Origin: Streptomyces sp. NA02950
Lineage (GTDB): Bacteria; Actinomycetota; Actinomycetes; Streptomycetales; Streptomycetaceae
Length of the DNA stretch: 64,000 nt
Direction: 5' to 3'
NCBI RefSeq assembly: GCF_013364155.1
Contig: NZ_CP054916.1
Location: 8,772,001 to 8,836,000 of the forward strand
The notes under the pieces are model-generated. The model did not search any database, was not told where the DNA came from, and worked only from the letters and a program-made list of their open reading frames with translations. Shown piece by piece: positions 7,646 through 16,011 of the stretch. Position 1 is the first letter of the stretch. Every line of letters starts with the position of its first letter. A program made the translations under genes and the position numbers.

Positions 7646-9994
7646 ATGACCACGAAGACCAGCGCGAGAACCCCCGGGGCCGAGGTCTCCGACACGCTCG
7701 CGGCGCAGGACGCGCTGCTGCACGAGGTGGAGCGGCGGGTGCTCTGGCTGGCCACCGCGATCATCGATCACGCCAACCGGGTGCGGCCCAACCCCACCGG
7801 GCTGAAGGTGGGCGGGCACCAGGCGTCGTCCGCCTCGATGACGACGATCATGACGGCGCTGTGGTTCGACCGGCTGCGCGCGGGCGACCGGGTGTCGGTG
7901 AAGCCGCATGCCTCTCCGGTGCTGCATGCGATCAACTACCTGCTCGGGGAGCTGGACGAGCGGTATCTGACCACGCTGCGGGAGTTCGGCGGACTGCAGA
8001 GCTATCCGTCGCGGTCGAAGGACCCCGATCCGGTCGACTACTCCACCGGTTCGGTGGGCATCGGCGCCACCGCGCCGATCTGGGGTGCGCTGGCCCGCCG
8101 TTACACCGACTCCGTGGCGGGCGGCGCGGGGACCGGACGGCAGTACTCGCTGGTCGGGGACGCGGAGCTGGACGAGGGCGCCTGCTGGGAGGCGATCCTC
8201 GACCCGATGGTCGGCGAGCTGGGCGAGATCTGCTGGATCGTCGATGTGAACCGGCAGTCGCTGGACCGGGTGGTGCCCAACATCGGCGCCATCCGGTTGC
8301 AGGGCATGTTCGAGGCCGCGGGCTGGCAGGTGCTCACCGTCAAGTACGGCCGGCTGCTGCGGGAGCTGTTCGCCCGGCCCGGCGGGGACGCCCTGCGGCG
8401 GCGGATCGAGGAGATGACCAACCCCGAGTACCAGCGGCTGCTGCGCTGCACCCCGGAGCAGCTGCGCACCCGGCTGCCAGGCGAGGGCCCGGACGCCGCG
8501 GTCCTGCGCCGGCTGATGGCGCCGCTGGACGACGCCACCCTGCACTCCGCCATCCGCAACCTCGGCGGACACGATCTGCGCGCGCTCGACGAGGCGCTGG
8601 GTGCCATCGACGACACCCGGCCCACCGTGATCTTCGCGTACACGGTGAAGGGGAACGGCCTGGCCACCGAGGGCCATCCGCAGAACCACTCCTCTCTGCT
8701 GTCGGCCGAGCAGATGGCCGAGCTGGGGCGGCGGGTGGGCATGTCGCTCCACGACCCGTGGCAGCGGTTCGCCCCGGACTCGGCGGCGGGGCAGCTGTGT
8801 AACCGGGTGGCCGCCCGGCTGCGGCGTGAACCGGTCACCCTCACCCCCGTCCCGGAACTGCCCGTGGACATCGGCCGTACCCCTTCGGGGAAGGCCACCA
8901 CCCAGGCCGCGCTCGGCCGCGCCCTGCTCGACCTGACCCGGGCGGCCCCGGAGGCCGCGCGCCGCGTGGTGACGCTCTGCCCCGACGTCAGTTCCTCCAC
9001 CAACCTCGGCGGCTGGGTCAACAAGGTCGGGGTGTGGTCGGCGGCCGACGACCGCCGCGACTGGTTCGAGGACGACCCCGAGACCATCCTGCACTGGCGC
9101 GAGCGGCCCACCGGCCAGCACCTCGAACTCGGCATCGCCGAAGGCAACCTGGTGGGGCTGCTCGCCGAGCTGGGCGCCACCTGGAGCCGCTGGGGCCAGC
9201 CGCTGCTGCCCATCGGGGTGCTCTACGACCCCTTCGTCGAACGGGCCCTGGAGCCCTGGTCGTTCGGGATCTACTCGGGTGGGCAGTCGATCCTGGTCGG
9301 TACGCCCTCCGGGGTCACCCTGGCCCCCGAGGGCGGGGCGCACCAGTCGGTCACCACCCCCTCGGTCGGGCTGGAACAGCCCGGCTGCATCACCTACGAG
9401 CCCGCCTTCGCGATCGACGTGGAGTGGACGCTGCTGGCCTCGCTGGCCCGGCTCGGGCGGCCCGACGGCACCTCCGCCTATCTGCGGCTCTCCACCCGCC
9501 CGGTGGACCAGGGCCTCGCCGCCGTGCCCGGCGACCCGGCGGCCCGTGAGCGCCGCCGCCGTCAGGCCGTCGCCGGGGCGTATCCGCTGGTGCGCTCCGC
9601 CGGGCGGCCCGCGGTCACGATCGCCGCGATGGGTGCGGTGGTGCCCGAGGCGCTGCTGGCGGCCGAGCGGCTGGAGGCCCAGGGCGTCCCCGCGGACGTC
9701 GTCTGTGTGACCAGCCCCGGGCTGCTCTTCGACGCCGTGCAGGCACGTTCCGGCCGGGGCGAGGGCGACAGCTGGATCCTGGACGCGGCGTTCCCCGCGC
9801 ACCGGTCGGCGCCCCTGGTCACCGTCCTCGACGGCCATCCGCACACGCTGGCGTTCCTCAGCGGCATCAACCAGGTGCGCGCCACCCACCTCGGAGTGAC
9901 CCGGTTCGGGCAGTCCGGCGATCTGGAGTCGGTGTACCGCTCCCACGGTCTGGACGCCGACAGCATCGTCGGCGCCGCGCTCGACGTGTCCTGA
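7646..9994 (+). CDS. 2-oxoacid (pyruvate-type) dehydrogenase E1, homodimeric, transketolase fold
   Basis: A thiamine-diphosphate enzyme of 782 residues resembling homodimeric pyruvate dehydrogenase E1 (AceE) and the MdeB-type 2-oxobutyrate dehydrogenase. The N-terminal half binds cofactor: GGHQASSASMTT, then GDAELDEGACWEA and the DVNRQSLDR segment expected of the GDG-type motif. The central half has the conserved LGIAEGNLVGLLAELG with the catalytic Glu, and a transketolase C-domain follows. AceE proteins are nearer 900 residues, so this is the shorter paralog type. No E2 or E3 gene is adjacent. GAGGAGA precedes the ATG. The substrate is uncertain. Confidence 0.75.
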   Translation: MTTKTSARTPGAEVSDTLAAQDALLHEVERRVLWLATAIIDHANRVRPNPTGLKVGGHQASSASMTTIMTALWFDRLRAGDRVSVKPHASPVLHAINYLLGELDERYLTTLREFGGLQSYPSRSKDPDPVDYSTGSVGIGATAPIWGALARRYTDSVAGGAGTGRQYSLVGDAELDEGACWEAILDPMVGELGEICWIVDVNRQSLDRVVPNIGAIRLQGMFEAAGWQVLTVKYGRLLRELFARPGGDALRRRIEEMTNPEYQRLLRCTPEQLRTRLPGEGPDAAVLRRLMAPLDDATLHSAIRNLGGHDLRALDEALGAIDDTRPTVIFAYTVKGNGLATEGHPQNHSSLLSAEQMAELGRRVGMSLHDPWQRFAPDSAAGQLCNRVAARLRREPVTLTPVPELPVDIGRTPSGKATTQAALGRALLDLTRAAPEAARRVVTLCPDVSSSTNLGGWVNKVGVWSAADDRRDWFEDDPETILHWRERPTGQHLELGIAEGNLVGLLAELGATWSRWGQPLLPIGVLYDPFVERALEPWSFGIYSGGQSILVGTPSGVTLAPEGGAHQSVTTPSVGLEQPGCITYEPAFAIDVEWTLLASLARLGRPDGTSAYLRLSTRPVDQGLAAVPGDPAARERRRRQAVAGAYPLVRSAGRPAVTIAAMGAVVPEALLAAERLEAQGVPADVVCVTSPGLLFDAVQARSGRGEGDSWILDAAFPAHRSAPLVTVLDGHPHTLAFLSGINQVRATHLGVTRFGQSGDLESVYRSHGLDADSIVGAALDVS

Positions 9995-10095
9995 CGGGCT
10001 CAGGGCTACGCCCCGAAGGGTCGCGGGCGAGTGTGCGGCTTGTCCAGCCATATTAGCGTGCACCGTTCGCTCGAACGGCCTAGATGCGCAAATAA

Positions 10096-10129
10096 CCCCA
10101 CCTACCGGCGTTCATGCTGGTAGGTGGGG
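10096..10129. terminator. Strong hairpin after the E1 gene
   Basis: CCCCACCTACC at 10096-10106 pairs perfectly with GGTAGGTGGGG at 10119-10129 around a 12-base loop. It lies 100 bases after the E1 stop and just before the stop of a minus-strand small gene, so it probably ends transcription from both sides. There is no U-tract, which is usual in Streptomyces. Confidence 0.7.
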
Positions 10130-10140
10130 CGCTATGCTGT

Positions 10141-10311
10141 TCAGTGAGTACGCGGCCCGTGCGGCGCTCTGGTTGCTGCCTCCCGGTGTTGCCAGAGTCC
10201 GGGACACCGGGGTTGCGGAAGCACCAGGAACACCGCGCACTGGGCGCACCAGGGGACTCCGCTATCGGGGTCCGGCAGGGGCTCTGTGCCGCAGTGTGGG
10301 CATGCGTCCAT
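10141..10311 (-). CDS. Small zinc-ribbon-like protein
   Basis: A 56-residue ORF starting at ATG 10309-10311, ten bases after the DUF397 stop. It has two CxxC pairs (MDACPHCG and PWCAQCA), as in small zinc ribbons, followed by one more Cys and a basic tail. The ribosome site is weak, so translation may be coupled to the DUF397 gene. The metal site is inferred from spacing. No catalytic domain is present. Confidence 0.5.
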   Translation of the reverse strand: MDACPHCGTEPLPDPDSGVPWCAQCAVFLVLPQPRCPGLWQHREAATRAPHGPRTH

Positions 10312-10321
10312 GGGCGTCAGG

Positions 10322-10531
10322 CTACGCGCTCAGGTCGAACTCACCGGCCTTGACGGCAGTAGCCAGGGTGCGCCACTGGTCAGCGGTCATGGTCACGACT
10401 ACGCCGGGACGCTCGCTGTCACGGATGGCCACCGTGCCGGGAACGTTGAGCGCGATTTCGGGACAGTTGTTGACGCGCTTGTCGCGGCAAGCTGCCGCCC
10501 GGGTGAAGGTGAAGCCGGGACTGTCGGTCAT
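10322..10531 (-). CDS. DUF397 domain protein
   Basis: A 69-residue protein with the DUF397 pattern: FTFTRAAAC near the N-terminus, CPEIALNVPGTVAIRDSERPG in the middle, and a C-terminal ADQWRTLATAVKAGEFDL helix. DUF397 proteins in streptomycetes usually pair with XRE/WhiJ-type regulators and take part in developmental control. Here the XRE gene is divergent, about 1 kb away, with three other small genes in between. ATG 10529-10531 follows AAGGAGAG. The upstream extension of the frame is not needed. Confidence 0.78.
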   Translation of the reverse strand: MTDSPGFTFTRAAACRDKRVNNCPEIALNVPGTVAIRDSERPGVVVTMTADQWRTLATAVKAGEFDLSA

Positions 10532-10664
10532 GTGCTCTCTCCTTCTCTTGTAGTTGGGTGCCCCGCCCGTCCCCGGACGGGGGAGGGTTCGTACCCACAA
10601 AGGGACGGACGGGGCTGCACCGGATCAGCGACATCCGGCGCCATCCGCTACCGGGCGGGTGTCC

Positions 10665-10859
10665 TCACAAGCGCCCGGCGGCGGGGTCTACTCCTCGGGC
10701 GAGTCCTCGTAGCCGCACGTCCAGCACGGTTTCCACTACCTGTACGGCTCCCCCTCCTTCGTAGGTGGTGGTCCGTTCTCGCGTCCCTGTGCAGCCGTCA
10801 AGCGGGCAGTCTTCGCTGTCCAGCACGGCCAGCCATGTCATCTTGTGCCCGCCGCTCAT
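10665..10859 (-). CDS. Hypothetical small protein with CPLDGC motif
   Basis: A 64-residue ORF of unknown function. It starts at ATG 10857-10859, only two bases after the stop of the small membrane gene, so it is part of the same run. The N-terminal half holds a CxxxxC pair (SEDCPLDGCTG) and a Thr-rich patch; the C-terminus is basic. No family is recognised. Codon use is less extreme in GC than in the flanking housekeeping genes. Confidence 0.42.
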   Translation of the reverse strand: MSGGHKMTWLAVLDSEDCPLDGCTGTRERTTTYEGGGAVQVVETVLDVRLRGLARGVDPAAGRL

Positions 10860-10861
10860 GC

Positions 10862-10987
10862 TCACCGGTTGGTCACCACCAACACGGCGCACAGCCACAG
10901 ACCAGCAAGGGCGGCGATGCCAAGCACGGCGGAAGCTATATCGGTCAGGTGGCGCCGGACTGGACTGAGCCGTCTGTGTGCACTCAT
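10862..10987 (-). CDS. Very small membrane protein
   Basis: A 41-residue ORF with an Arg-rich N-terminus followed by a single hydrophobic helix (IASAVLGIAALAGLWLCAVL). Its ATG at 10985-10987 overlaps the stop of the DUF6415-like gene as ATGA, and its stop sits two bases from the next ATG. This tight packing is the main reason to accept it as real. It probably spans the inner membrane once with the N-terminus inside. No family is recognised. Confidence 0.45.
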   Translation of the reverse strand: MSAHRRLSPVRRHLTDIASAVLGIAALAGLWLCAVLVVTNR

Positions 10988-11358
10988 GCGCTGATCACCT
11001 TCTCGTGGTGGTCGCACAAGTTGCGCGTCACGTCAGCGAGATTCCGCGTGGCGTCCGCGGCGCTCTGGAGTCCGCTGCCCAGCGGCAGGCGCACGTGGTG
11101 CAGCCCTTCCAGGACGGCAGGGGCAACGCTCTCGCTGTGTTCGTCCGGGCACCGGTCCGCAAGGTCCTGCACCAGGACCCGGAGCATGCCGCGCAAGCCT
11201 TCGGCCAGAGTGACAAGGTCTGCGTACCGGGGCAGCGGGGCGCCGAGGCGCAACAGGTCCCGGGCCGACTCAGCAACCGACCGGATCGTTGCGATGTCCA
11301 CGGACAGGTGTTCGTCGGGACTTCCCGGCGTGATCTCCTCAGCCGTAATCTTGTCCAC
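10984..11358 (-). CDS. Hypothetical protein, DUF6415-like
   Basis: A helical protein of 124 residues with LPRYADLVTLAEGLRGMLR followed by a long amphipathic segment. This layout recalls DUF6415 proteins, which occur next to XRE regulators and DUF397 genes in Streptomyces. The start GTG at 11356-11358 has GAGGAG eight bases upstream; an earlier GTG at 11377-11379 has none. It is the first gene of the five-gene minus-strand run and shares its upstream region with the divergent XRE gene. Function unknown; the family call is from general resemblance. Confidence 0.5.
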   Translation of the reverse strand: MDKITAEEITPGSPDEHLSVDIATIRSVAESARDLLRLGAPLPRYADLVTLAEGLRGMLRVLVQDLADRCPDEHSESVAPAVLEGLHHVRLPLGSGLQSAADATRNLADVTRNLCDHHEKVISA

Positions 11359-11462
11359 TGTTGGCGCTCCTCTGGCCACGCCCCGGGGTGTTCGCGCACC
11401 GCCGGGGTACTTCGCGTGTGGACCGATGTTTCCGGTTCGTCTTGCTCACACGGGAGTTGACC

Positions 11463-11499
11463 GGGGTTGACTACACTTAGAGGCATGGCAGTCAACCCC
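11463..11499. promoter_or_regulatory. Inverted repeat around the XRE start (candidate autoregulatory operator)
   Basis: GGGGTTGAC at 11463-11471 and GTCAACCCC at 11491-11499 are perfect 9-bp inverted arms with 19 bases between, and the ATG at 11485 lies in that gap. A further GTTGACC at 11456-11462 makes a direct repeat with the left arm. Binding here would block initiation of the XRE gene and could affect the divergent operon. Confidence 0.5.
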
Positions 11500-12453
11500 T
11501 CCGGCGACTTCGCGGACCTTGCCCGCCGTGCGCTTCGCAATGCCGGGTATTCGATGAAGGCTGCGGCGCGGGAAACTCACTATGATCCTGCGTTCCTGAG
11601 TCGCGTCCTCAACCGCAAACAGAAGCCTTCGCCTGCCCTTGCCCGCGCGTTGGACGAACTCACAGGCACAGGCGGCACACTGGCTGGCAACTTGCAACAG
11701 GATGAACGTCTGTCCCACGTTGCCGCGCACCCTTCCCGCATTGATGGTGCCGCCGTAAGTGCCCTGGCAGGCGCTCTAGCCGCTCAGCGGCACGCTGACG
11801 ACATAGTCGGACCGGGGCCGCTAATTGGGGCAGCGGAAGCCCAGCGAGAAGCCTTGTTGCCCATGCTCCGTGACGCGCGCGGAAGTCACCGGGACGCATT
11901 GTGTGCTGTCGTGTCGGAGTCAGCGCAATTTGCGGGATGGCTGAACATCGAACTTGGCCAGTACGCACGCGCTGACGTGCTCCTGAACGAGGCAATCGCG
12001 CTGGCAGACGACATTGCCGACGGCTCACTTGTTGCACAGGCGTATAACCTGAAAGGGAACATCGCACGCCAGCGCGGACAACACCATGCAGTACACCGTA
12101 ATTTCGTAGCGGCCTACGTCAGCGAGTCGGCAAAACGGCAGCGAGTTGTCAACGGGGCGCAGGCCGCTTCGGCGCTGGCGCTACTCGGCAGGCGTAGCGA
12201 AGCCGAACGGATGCTCAGCGAGATTGAGGCGCTTCGTGAGAAGGCGGTTGACGAGACTCCGCCCGGAACAGCCTATTGGTTGTCGCCTGAGTGGTTGTCA
12301 CTTCCTATTGGTCACGTGCACCATCACCTTGGAAGACCGCAACAGGCGGCCGAATGCATCAGGCACGGCCTGGACAGCCTGCCGCCGGAGCACAGAAACG
12401 CGCTATGGACACGTGAGGCACGTGCCGCGCTGGAAGAAGCTGAGAGCGCTTAG
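11485..12453 (+). CDS. XRE-family regulator with TPR-like helical C-domain
   Basis: A 322-residue protein. An N-terminal helix-turn-helix (about 5-65: LARRALRNAGYSMKAAARET, then DPAFLSRVLNRKQKPSPALA) is followed by about 240 residues of paired helices with TPR character (YARADVLLNEAIALADDI, ALLGRRSEAERMLSEI, HLGRPQQAAECI). Such proteins often respond to peptide or protein ligands. An earlier in-frame TTG at 11467 lies inside the inverted repeat; the ATG at 11485 with AGAGG just upstream is better. Base composition is visibly less GC-rich than flanking genes, which fits acquisition together with the opposing small-gene operon. Confidence 0.75.
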   Translation: MAVNPSGDFADLARRALRNAGYSMKAAARETHYDPAFLSRVLNRKQKPSPALARALDELTGTGGTLAGNLQQDERLSHVAAHPSRIDGAAVSALAGALAAQRHADDIVGPGPLIGAAEAQREALLPMLRDARGSHRDALCAVVSESAQFAGWLNIELGQYARADVLLNEAIALADDIADGSLVAQAYNLKGNIARQRGQHHAVHRNFVAAYVSESAKRQRVVNGAQAASALALLGRRSEAERMLSEIEALREKAVDETPPGTAYWLSPEWLSLPIGHVHHHLGRPQQAAECIRHGLDSLPPEHRNALWTREARAALEEAESA

Positions 12454-12593
12454 GGATTATTGTCCTTCTGGTCATGAACGTTCCAGCGCGTGGAATGCGT
12501 GACTGGCTAAGCCAGACTCCCGGGGAACGCGCGACCGGCCATGACGCAGCCGCGGACGAACGACCGCACCCCGCGGCACTTCCTGCGGAGCGC

Positions 12594-13370
12594 TCAGCGG
12601 ACCGCCGGCCCGCCGTCCACGTTCATGATGGTGCCGGTGGTCCATGCGGCCTGCGGGGAGGCGAGGAAGGCCGCCGCGGCGGCCACCTCCCTCGGCGCCC
12701 CGAACCGGCCGAGGGGATAGGCGTCACCGGTGCGGCGGTCGTGCTCCGTGCGCTGCTCGTCGCTCATCGGGACGATGTGCTCGCGCTCGTACGCCAGGGT
12801 GCGCACCGCGCCCGGGGCGATGCCGTTGACCCGCACTCCCGACGGACCCAGCTCGCCGGCGAGCGCCCGGGTCATCGCGTTGATCGCGCCGCGGGTGGCG
12901 GAGTAGGCCGCGGACGGGCGGTCGGTGCCCCCCGAATCCGCCCAGTAACTGGTGATGTTGACGATGCTGCCGCGCCCGGTGGTGAGCGCCGGGAGCAGCG
13001 CCTGGGCGAGCAGGAACGGCACCCGTACATTGAGGTGGAGCATGGTGTCGAAGGTGTCGGCGGAGGTCTGGGCGAGCGGGCTGAAGTGCGCCGTCGCCGC
13101 GTTGTTGACGAGGGTGTCCACCCGGTCGGTCAGCGCGAGCACACGCCGTGCGGCGGTGCTCGCGGCACCGTGGTCGGCCAGATCGAGGCTGAGCGTACGG
13201 ACGGTGGTCCCGTGGCAGGACAGGGTCTGCCGGGCCCGCTCCAGCTTGTCCTGATCGCGGGCGATCAGCACGAGGTCGGCGCCCTCCGTGGCGAACGCGT
13301 CGGCGATGGCGTAGCCGAGGCCCTCGCTGCCGCCGGTGATCACTGCGGTGGTGCCGACGAGATGGGGCAA
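12594..13370 (-). CDS. SDR-family oxidoreductase with atypical YxxxR
   Basis: A classical short-chain dehydrogenase of 258 residues. It has TGGSEGLG for nucleotide binding (11-19), NNAA (89-92), Ser141 in NITS, Tyr156, and the C-terminal DGG before the end. The catalytic Lys four residues after Tyr is replaced: the motif reads YSATR, with Arg160. Activity may be altered or lost, or Arg may substitute. A TetR-type operator and a relic regulator lie upstream in the divergent direction, so expression was probably under local repression. Confidence 0.82.
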   Translation of the reverse strand: MPHLVGTTAVITGGSEGLGYAIADAFATEGADLVLIARDQDKLERARQTLSCHGTTVRTLSLDLADHGAASTAARRVLALTDRVDTLVNNAATAHFSPLAQTSADTFDTMLHLNVRVPFLLAQALLPALTTGRGSIVNITSYWADSGGTDRPSAAYSATRGAINAMTRALAGELGPSGVRVNGIAPGAVRTLAYEREHIVPMSDEQRTEHDRRTGDAYPLGRFGAPREVAAAAAFLASPQAAWTTGTIMNVDGGPAVR

Positions 13371-13522
13371 GGCCGCGCTCCTTCGGGGGTGGACTTCGGG
13401 GGAGGACAGCGGGGGTCCGGACGGGCGGGGAGAGCCGACGGCCGGCTGGAGTTCGACCTCTGGATGGACAGGCCGTGCATGGACAGATCACGTCCGGCTA
13501 ACCCTTCCGCAGCGTAGATATG

Positions 13523-13539
13523 TGGACAGACTCTGTCCA
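13523..13539. promoter_or_regulatory. TetR-type operator palindrome
   Basis: TGGACAGA and TCTGTCCA are perfect 8-bp arms around one central base. A further half-site TCTGTC follows at 13542-13547. It lies between the SDR start (13370) and the relic TetR start (13561), the classic place for a TetR site controlling both. Confidence 0.55.
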
Positions 13540-13560
13540 ATTCTGTCTAGGGTTGAGGAC

Positions 13561-13640
13561 ATGCCCTCCGCGGAGCGGACCTACGGCGGCTGACCCAACG
13601 CGCCCGGCGCGCGGGCGGGCTCCGGGTCGAGCGCTGCGTC
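13561..13640 (+). pseudogene. Relic of a TetR-family regulator (N-terminal stub)
   Basis: The ATG at 13561 opens MPSAERTYGG, the characteristic N-terminus of many streptomycete TetR regulators, and then hits TGA. Reading on in the +1 frame gives LTQRARRAGGLRVERC, similar in character to the next TetR segment, after which no regulator body follows. The gene appears frameshifted and almost wholly deleted. The stub is short, so chance resemblance cannot be excluded. Confidence 0.35.
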
Positions 13641-13733
13641 AGGGTGGTCCTCGACAGGACGCGGGCACCGGCGGCCGGTGCCTCCTGACGGGGCTGTCCC
13701 CGATCACACCTCCGTACCGCACACTGGTGTGTC

Positions 13734-14948
13734 ATGGAGCTGCAGATCACCGCCACCTCGCCCGAGCACCCGGCATCCCTCCTCGATCTGCCGTGGAACA
13801 TCCCGCTGGAGCAGTGGCCGGACGAGCATCTGGTCTCGCTGCCCCGCGGTATCTCCCGCCATGTCGTCCGGTTCGCCCGCGCGGGCGGAGAAGTGGTGGC
13901 GGTCAAGGAGGTCGGCGAGTGGGCGGCGGTCCGCGAGTACGGGCTGCTGCGGGACCTGGACCGGCTCACCATCCCCGCGGTGGACGCGCTCGCGGTGGTC
14001 ACCGGGCGCACCGGCGAAGGCGGTGAGCCACTGGAACCGGTGCTGGTCACCCGGCATCTGGTGGGGTCGCTGCCGTACCGCTCGATGTTCGAGACGACGG
14101 TGCGGCCGAGCACCATGAAACGCCTGCTCGACGCGCTCGCCGTGCTGCTGGTCCGGCTGCACCTCGCGGGCTTCGCCTGGGGCGACTGCTCGCTGTCCAA
14201 CACCCTCTTCCGACGGGACGCGGGCGCGTACGCCGCGTATCTGGTGGACGCCGAGACCGGGCAGCTCCAGCCACGGCTGACCACCGGACAGCGGGAGTAC
14301 GACGTCGAGGTGGCCCGGGTGAACATCGCGGGGGAGCTGATGGACCTGGAGGCCAGCGGTTCACTGCACCCCTCGGTCGACCCCGTGCTCTTCGGCCAGG
14401 CCATCGCCGAGCGGTACGGCGAGCTGTGGCACGAGCTGACCCGGCAGTCGGTCTATCCGCTGGCCAAGCGCCACTACATCGACCGGCGGGTGCGGCGCCT
14501 GAACGACCTGGGCTTCGACGTGGCCGAGATGCAGATCGAGCGCTCGCCCGACGGAGACACGGTCACCTTTGTGCCCAAGGTCGTCGACGCGGGCCACCAC
14601 CAGCGCCAGCTGCTGCGGCTGACCGGTCTGGACGCGGAGGAGAACCAGGCCCGCAGCCTGCTGAACGACCTGGAGACCTGGATGGCCAGCCAGGACGACT
14701 ACGCGCCCGGCGATCCGCTGGGCGCACGGCCGGAGGTGCTGGCCCACCGCTGGGTCCGTGATGTCTTCCGGCCGACCGTACGCGCCGTTCCCCGGGAACT
14801 GCGCGGCGCGACCGACACCGCGCAGATCTACTACGAACTGCTGGAACACCGCTGGCTGCTGTCCGAGCGGGCCCGCCATGACGTGGGCCTGGAAGCCACC
14901 GTCGAGGACTACACCCGGACCGTCCTGGCCAGACGCCCGCACGGCTGA
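13734..14948 (+). CDS. DUF4032 protein, lipopolysaccharide-kinase-like
   Basis: A 404-residue cytosolic protein. The N-terminal part folds like a small-molecule kinase: VAVKEVGEW resembles the ATP-binding Lys strand, LHLAGFAWGDCSLSN carries the catalytic-loop Asp and Asn, and YLVDAETG supplies a metal-binding Asp. The C-terminal half is the DUF4032 region, with YPLAKRHYIDRRVRRLNDLG and the LLEHRWLLSERA tail. Length and order match actinobacterial DUF4032 proteins. The substrate is unknown. No clear ribosome site precedes the ATG, so the mRNA may be leaderless. It stands alone. Confidence 0.75.
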   Translation: MELQITATSPEHPASLLDLPWNIPLEQWPDEHLVSLPRGISRHVVRFARAGGEVVAVKEVGEWAAVREYGLLRDLDRLTIPAVDALAVVTGRTGEGGEPLEPVLVTRHLVGSLPYRSMFETTVRPSTMKRLLDALAVLLVRLHLAGFAWGDCSLSNTLFRRDAGAYAAYLVDAETGQLQPRLTTGQREYDVEVARVNIAGELMDLEASGSLHPSVDPVLFGQAIAERYGELWHELTRQSVYPLAKRHYIDRRVRRLNDLGFDVAEMQIERSPDGDTVTFVPKVVDAGHHQRQLLRLTGLDAEENQARSLLNDLETWMASQDDYAPGDPLGARPEVLAHRWVRDVFRPTVRAVPRELRGATDTAQIYYELLEHRWLLSERARHDVGLEATVEDYTRTVLARRPHG

Positions 14949-15160
14949 GCGACCCGGCCGCCCCAGGCGAAGAGACCCGCGAGCCAGGACCGCCACACCT
15001 CCGAGGTCCGCTCGGCGTCGGCATCCGGGCCGAGGTCGTGCACACCGAAACCGACCGGGACACCGAAGTGGTCCCGGGCGGTGCGCACACCACAGCGCCC
15101 CGCCGGGACCCGGTGTCCGGGCGACGGGGCGCGTGAGCCGTGAGGCGTCGGGAAGAGGTG

Positions 15161-15919
15161 TCAGGAAGGCGGCGAGGACAGCACCTCGGAGATCGACGCG
15201 ATGACGCCCGACGCCTGGCTGTTCAGATAGAAGTGGCCGCCGGGGTAGGTGTGCAGGGCGAAATCACCCGTGGTGTGCTCGCTCCAGGCACGGGCTTCCT
15301 CGACCGTCGCCTTCGGGTCGCTGGTGCCCACATGGGCCTGGATCGGGGCGGCCAGCCGCGGGCCCGGCAGATAGCGGTAGGTCTCGGCGGCCTTGTAGTC
15401 GCTGCGGATCGCGGGCAGCACCATCCGCAGGATCTCGTCGTCGCCGAGGAGCTGGGAGTCGGTGCCGCTGAGCGACTTCACCTCGGCGATCAGGCCCTCG
15501 TCGTCCCGCTGGTGCACCGTCTCGTCGCGGTGGGCGGACGGTGCGCGGCGCCCCGAGGCGAACAGCGTCACCGGCACCACGCCCTTCTGCTCCAGACGCA
15601 GCGCGACCTCGAAGCCGAGCGTCGCCCCCATGCTGTGGCCGAACAGCGCGAGGGGCTTGTCCGTCCATGGCAGCAGCTCCGGGACCAGGGCGTCGGCCAG
15701 GTCGCGGATGGAGTCGAAACACTTCTCGTTCCGGCGGTCCTGGCGGCCCGGGTACTGGACGGCGAGGACGTCGACCTTCGGGGAGAGGGCCTTGGAGACG
15801 GGGAAGAAGTAGGAGGCCGAACCGCCGGCGTGGGGCAGGCACACCAGTCGCGTCGCCGCGTCCGGTGCGGGATGGAACTGCCTGATCCACAGACTGGTGC
15901 CGGTGGGCTGTGCGGTCAC
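15161..15919 (-). CDS. Type II thioesterase (alpha/beta hydrolase)
   Basis: A 252-residue editing thioesterase of the GrsT/RifR type. It shows PHAGGSASYF near the N-terminus, the nucleophile motif GHSMGA, an Asp in VGTSDPKA, and the catalytic His in GGHFYL. Such enzymes release stalled acyl groups from carrier proteins of PKS and NRPS lines. No carrier protein or megasynthase lies in the window, so it acts in trans or is an orphan. The next gene upstream on the same strand region is the tandem ATP-grasp pair, whose end is 140 bp away. Confidence 0.85.
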   Translation of the reverse strand: MTAQPTGTSLWIRQFHPAPDAATRLVCLPHAGGSASYFFPVSKALSPKVDVLAVQYPGRQDRRNEKCFDSIRDLADALVPELLPWTDKPLALFGHSMGATLGFEVALRLEQKGVVPVTLFASGRRAPSAHRDETVHQRDDEGLIAEVKSLSGTDSQLLGDDEILRMVLPAIRSDYKAAETYRYLPGPRLAAPIQAHVGTSDPKATVEEARAWSEHTTGDFALHTYPGGHFYLNSQASGVIASISEVLSSPPS

Positions 15920-16011
15920 CTGACGTCCTTTCGTACCGCTGGATCGACCGGCCGCCGTAACGGACCGACGTACGCATACCTGGACCTCGCGCGGAGGAGG
16001 ATGTCAGCCTG

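Noticed and set aside
7268..10063. Very long minus-strand open frame of 931 codons opposite the E1 gene
   Set aside because: It is the complement of a real gene; high GC leaves antisense frames open. It has no family motifs and is rich in Arg/Gly/Pro.
14903..15130. Minus-strand open stretch reading like a protein C-terminus with WRSWLAGLFAWGG
   Set aside because: It has no start codon or ribosome site and overlaps the DUF4032 end. It may be a relic, but the evidence is too thin.
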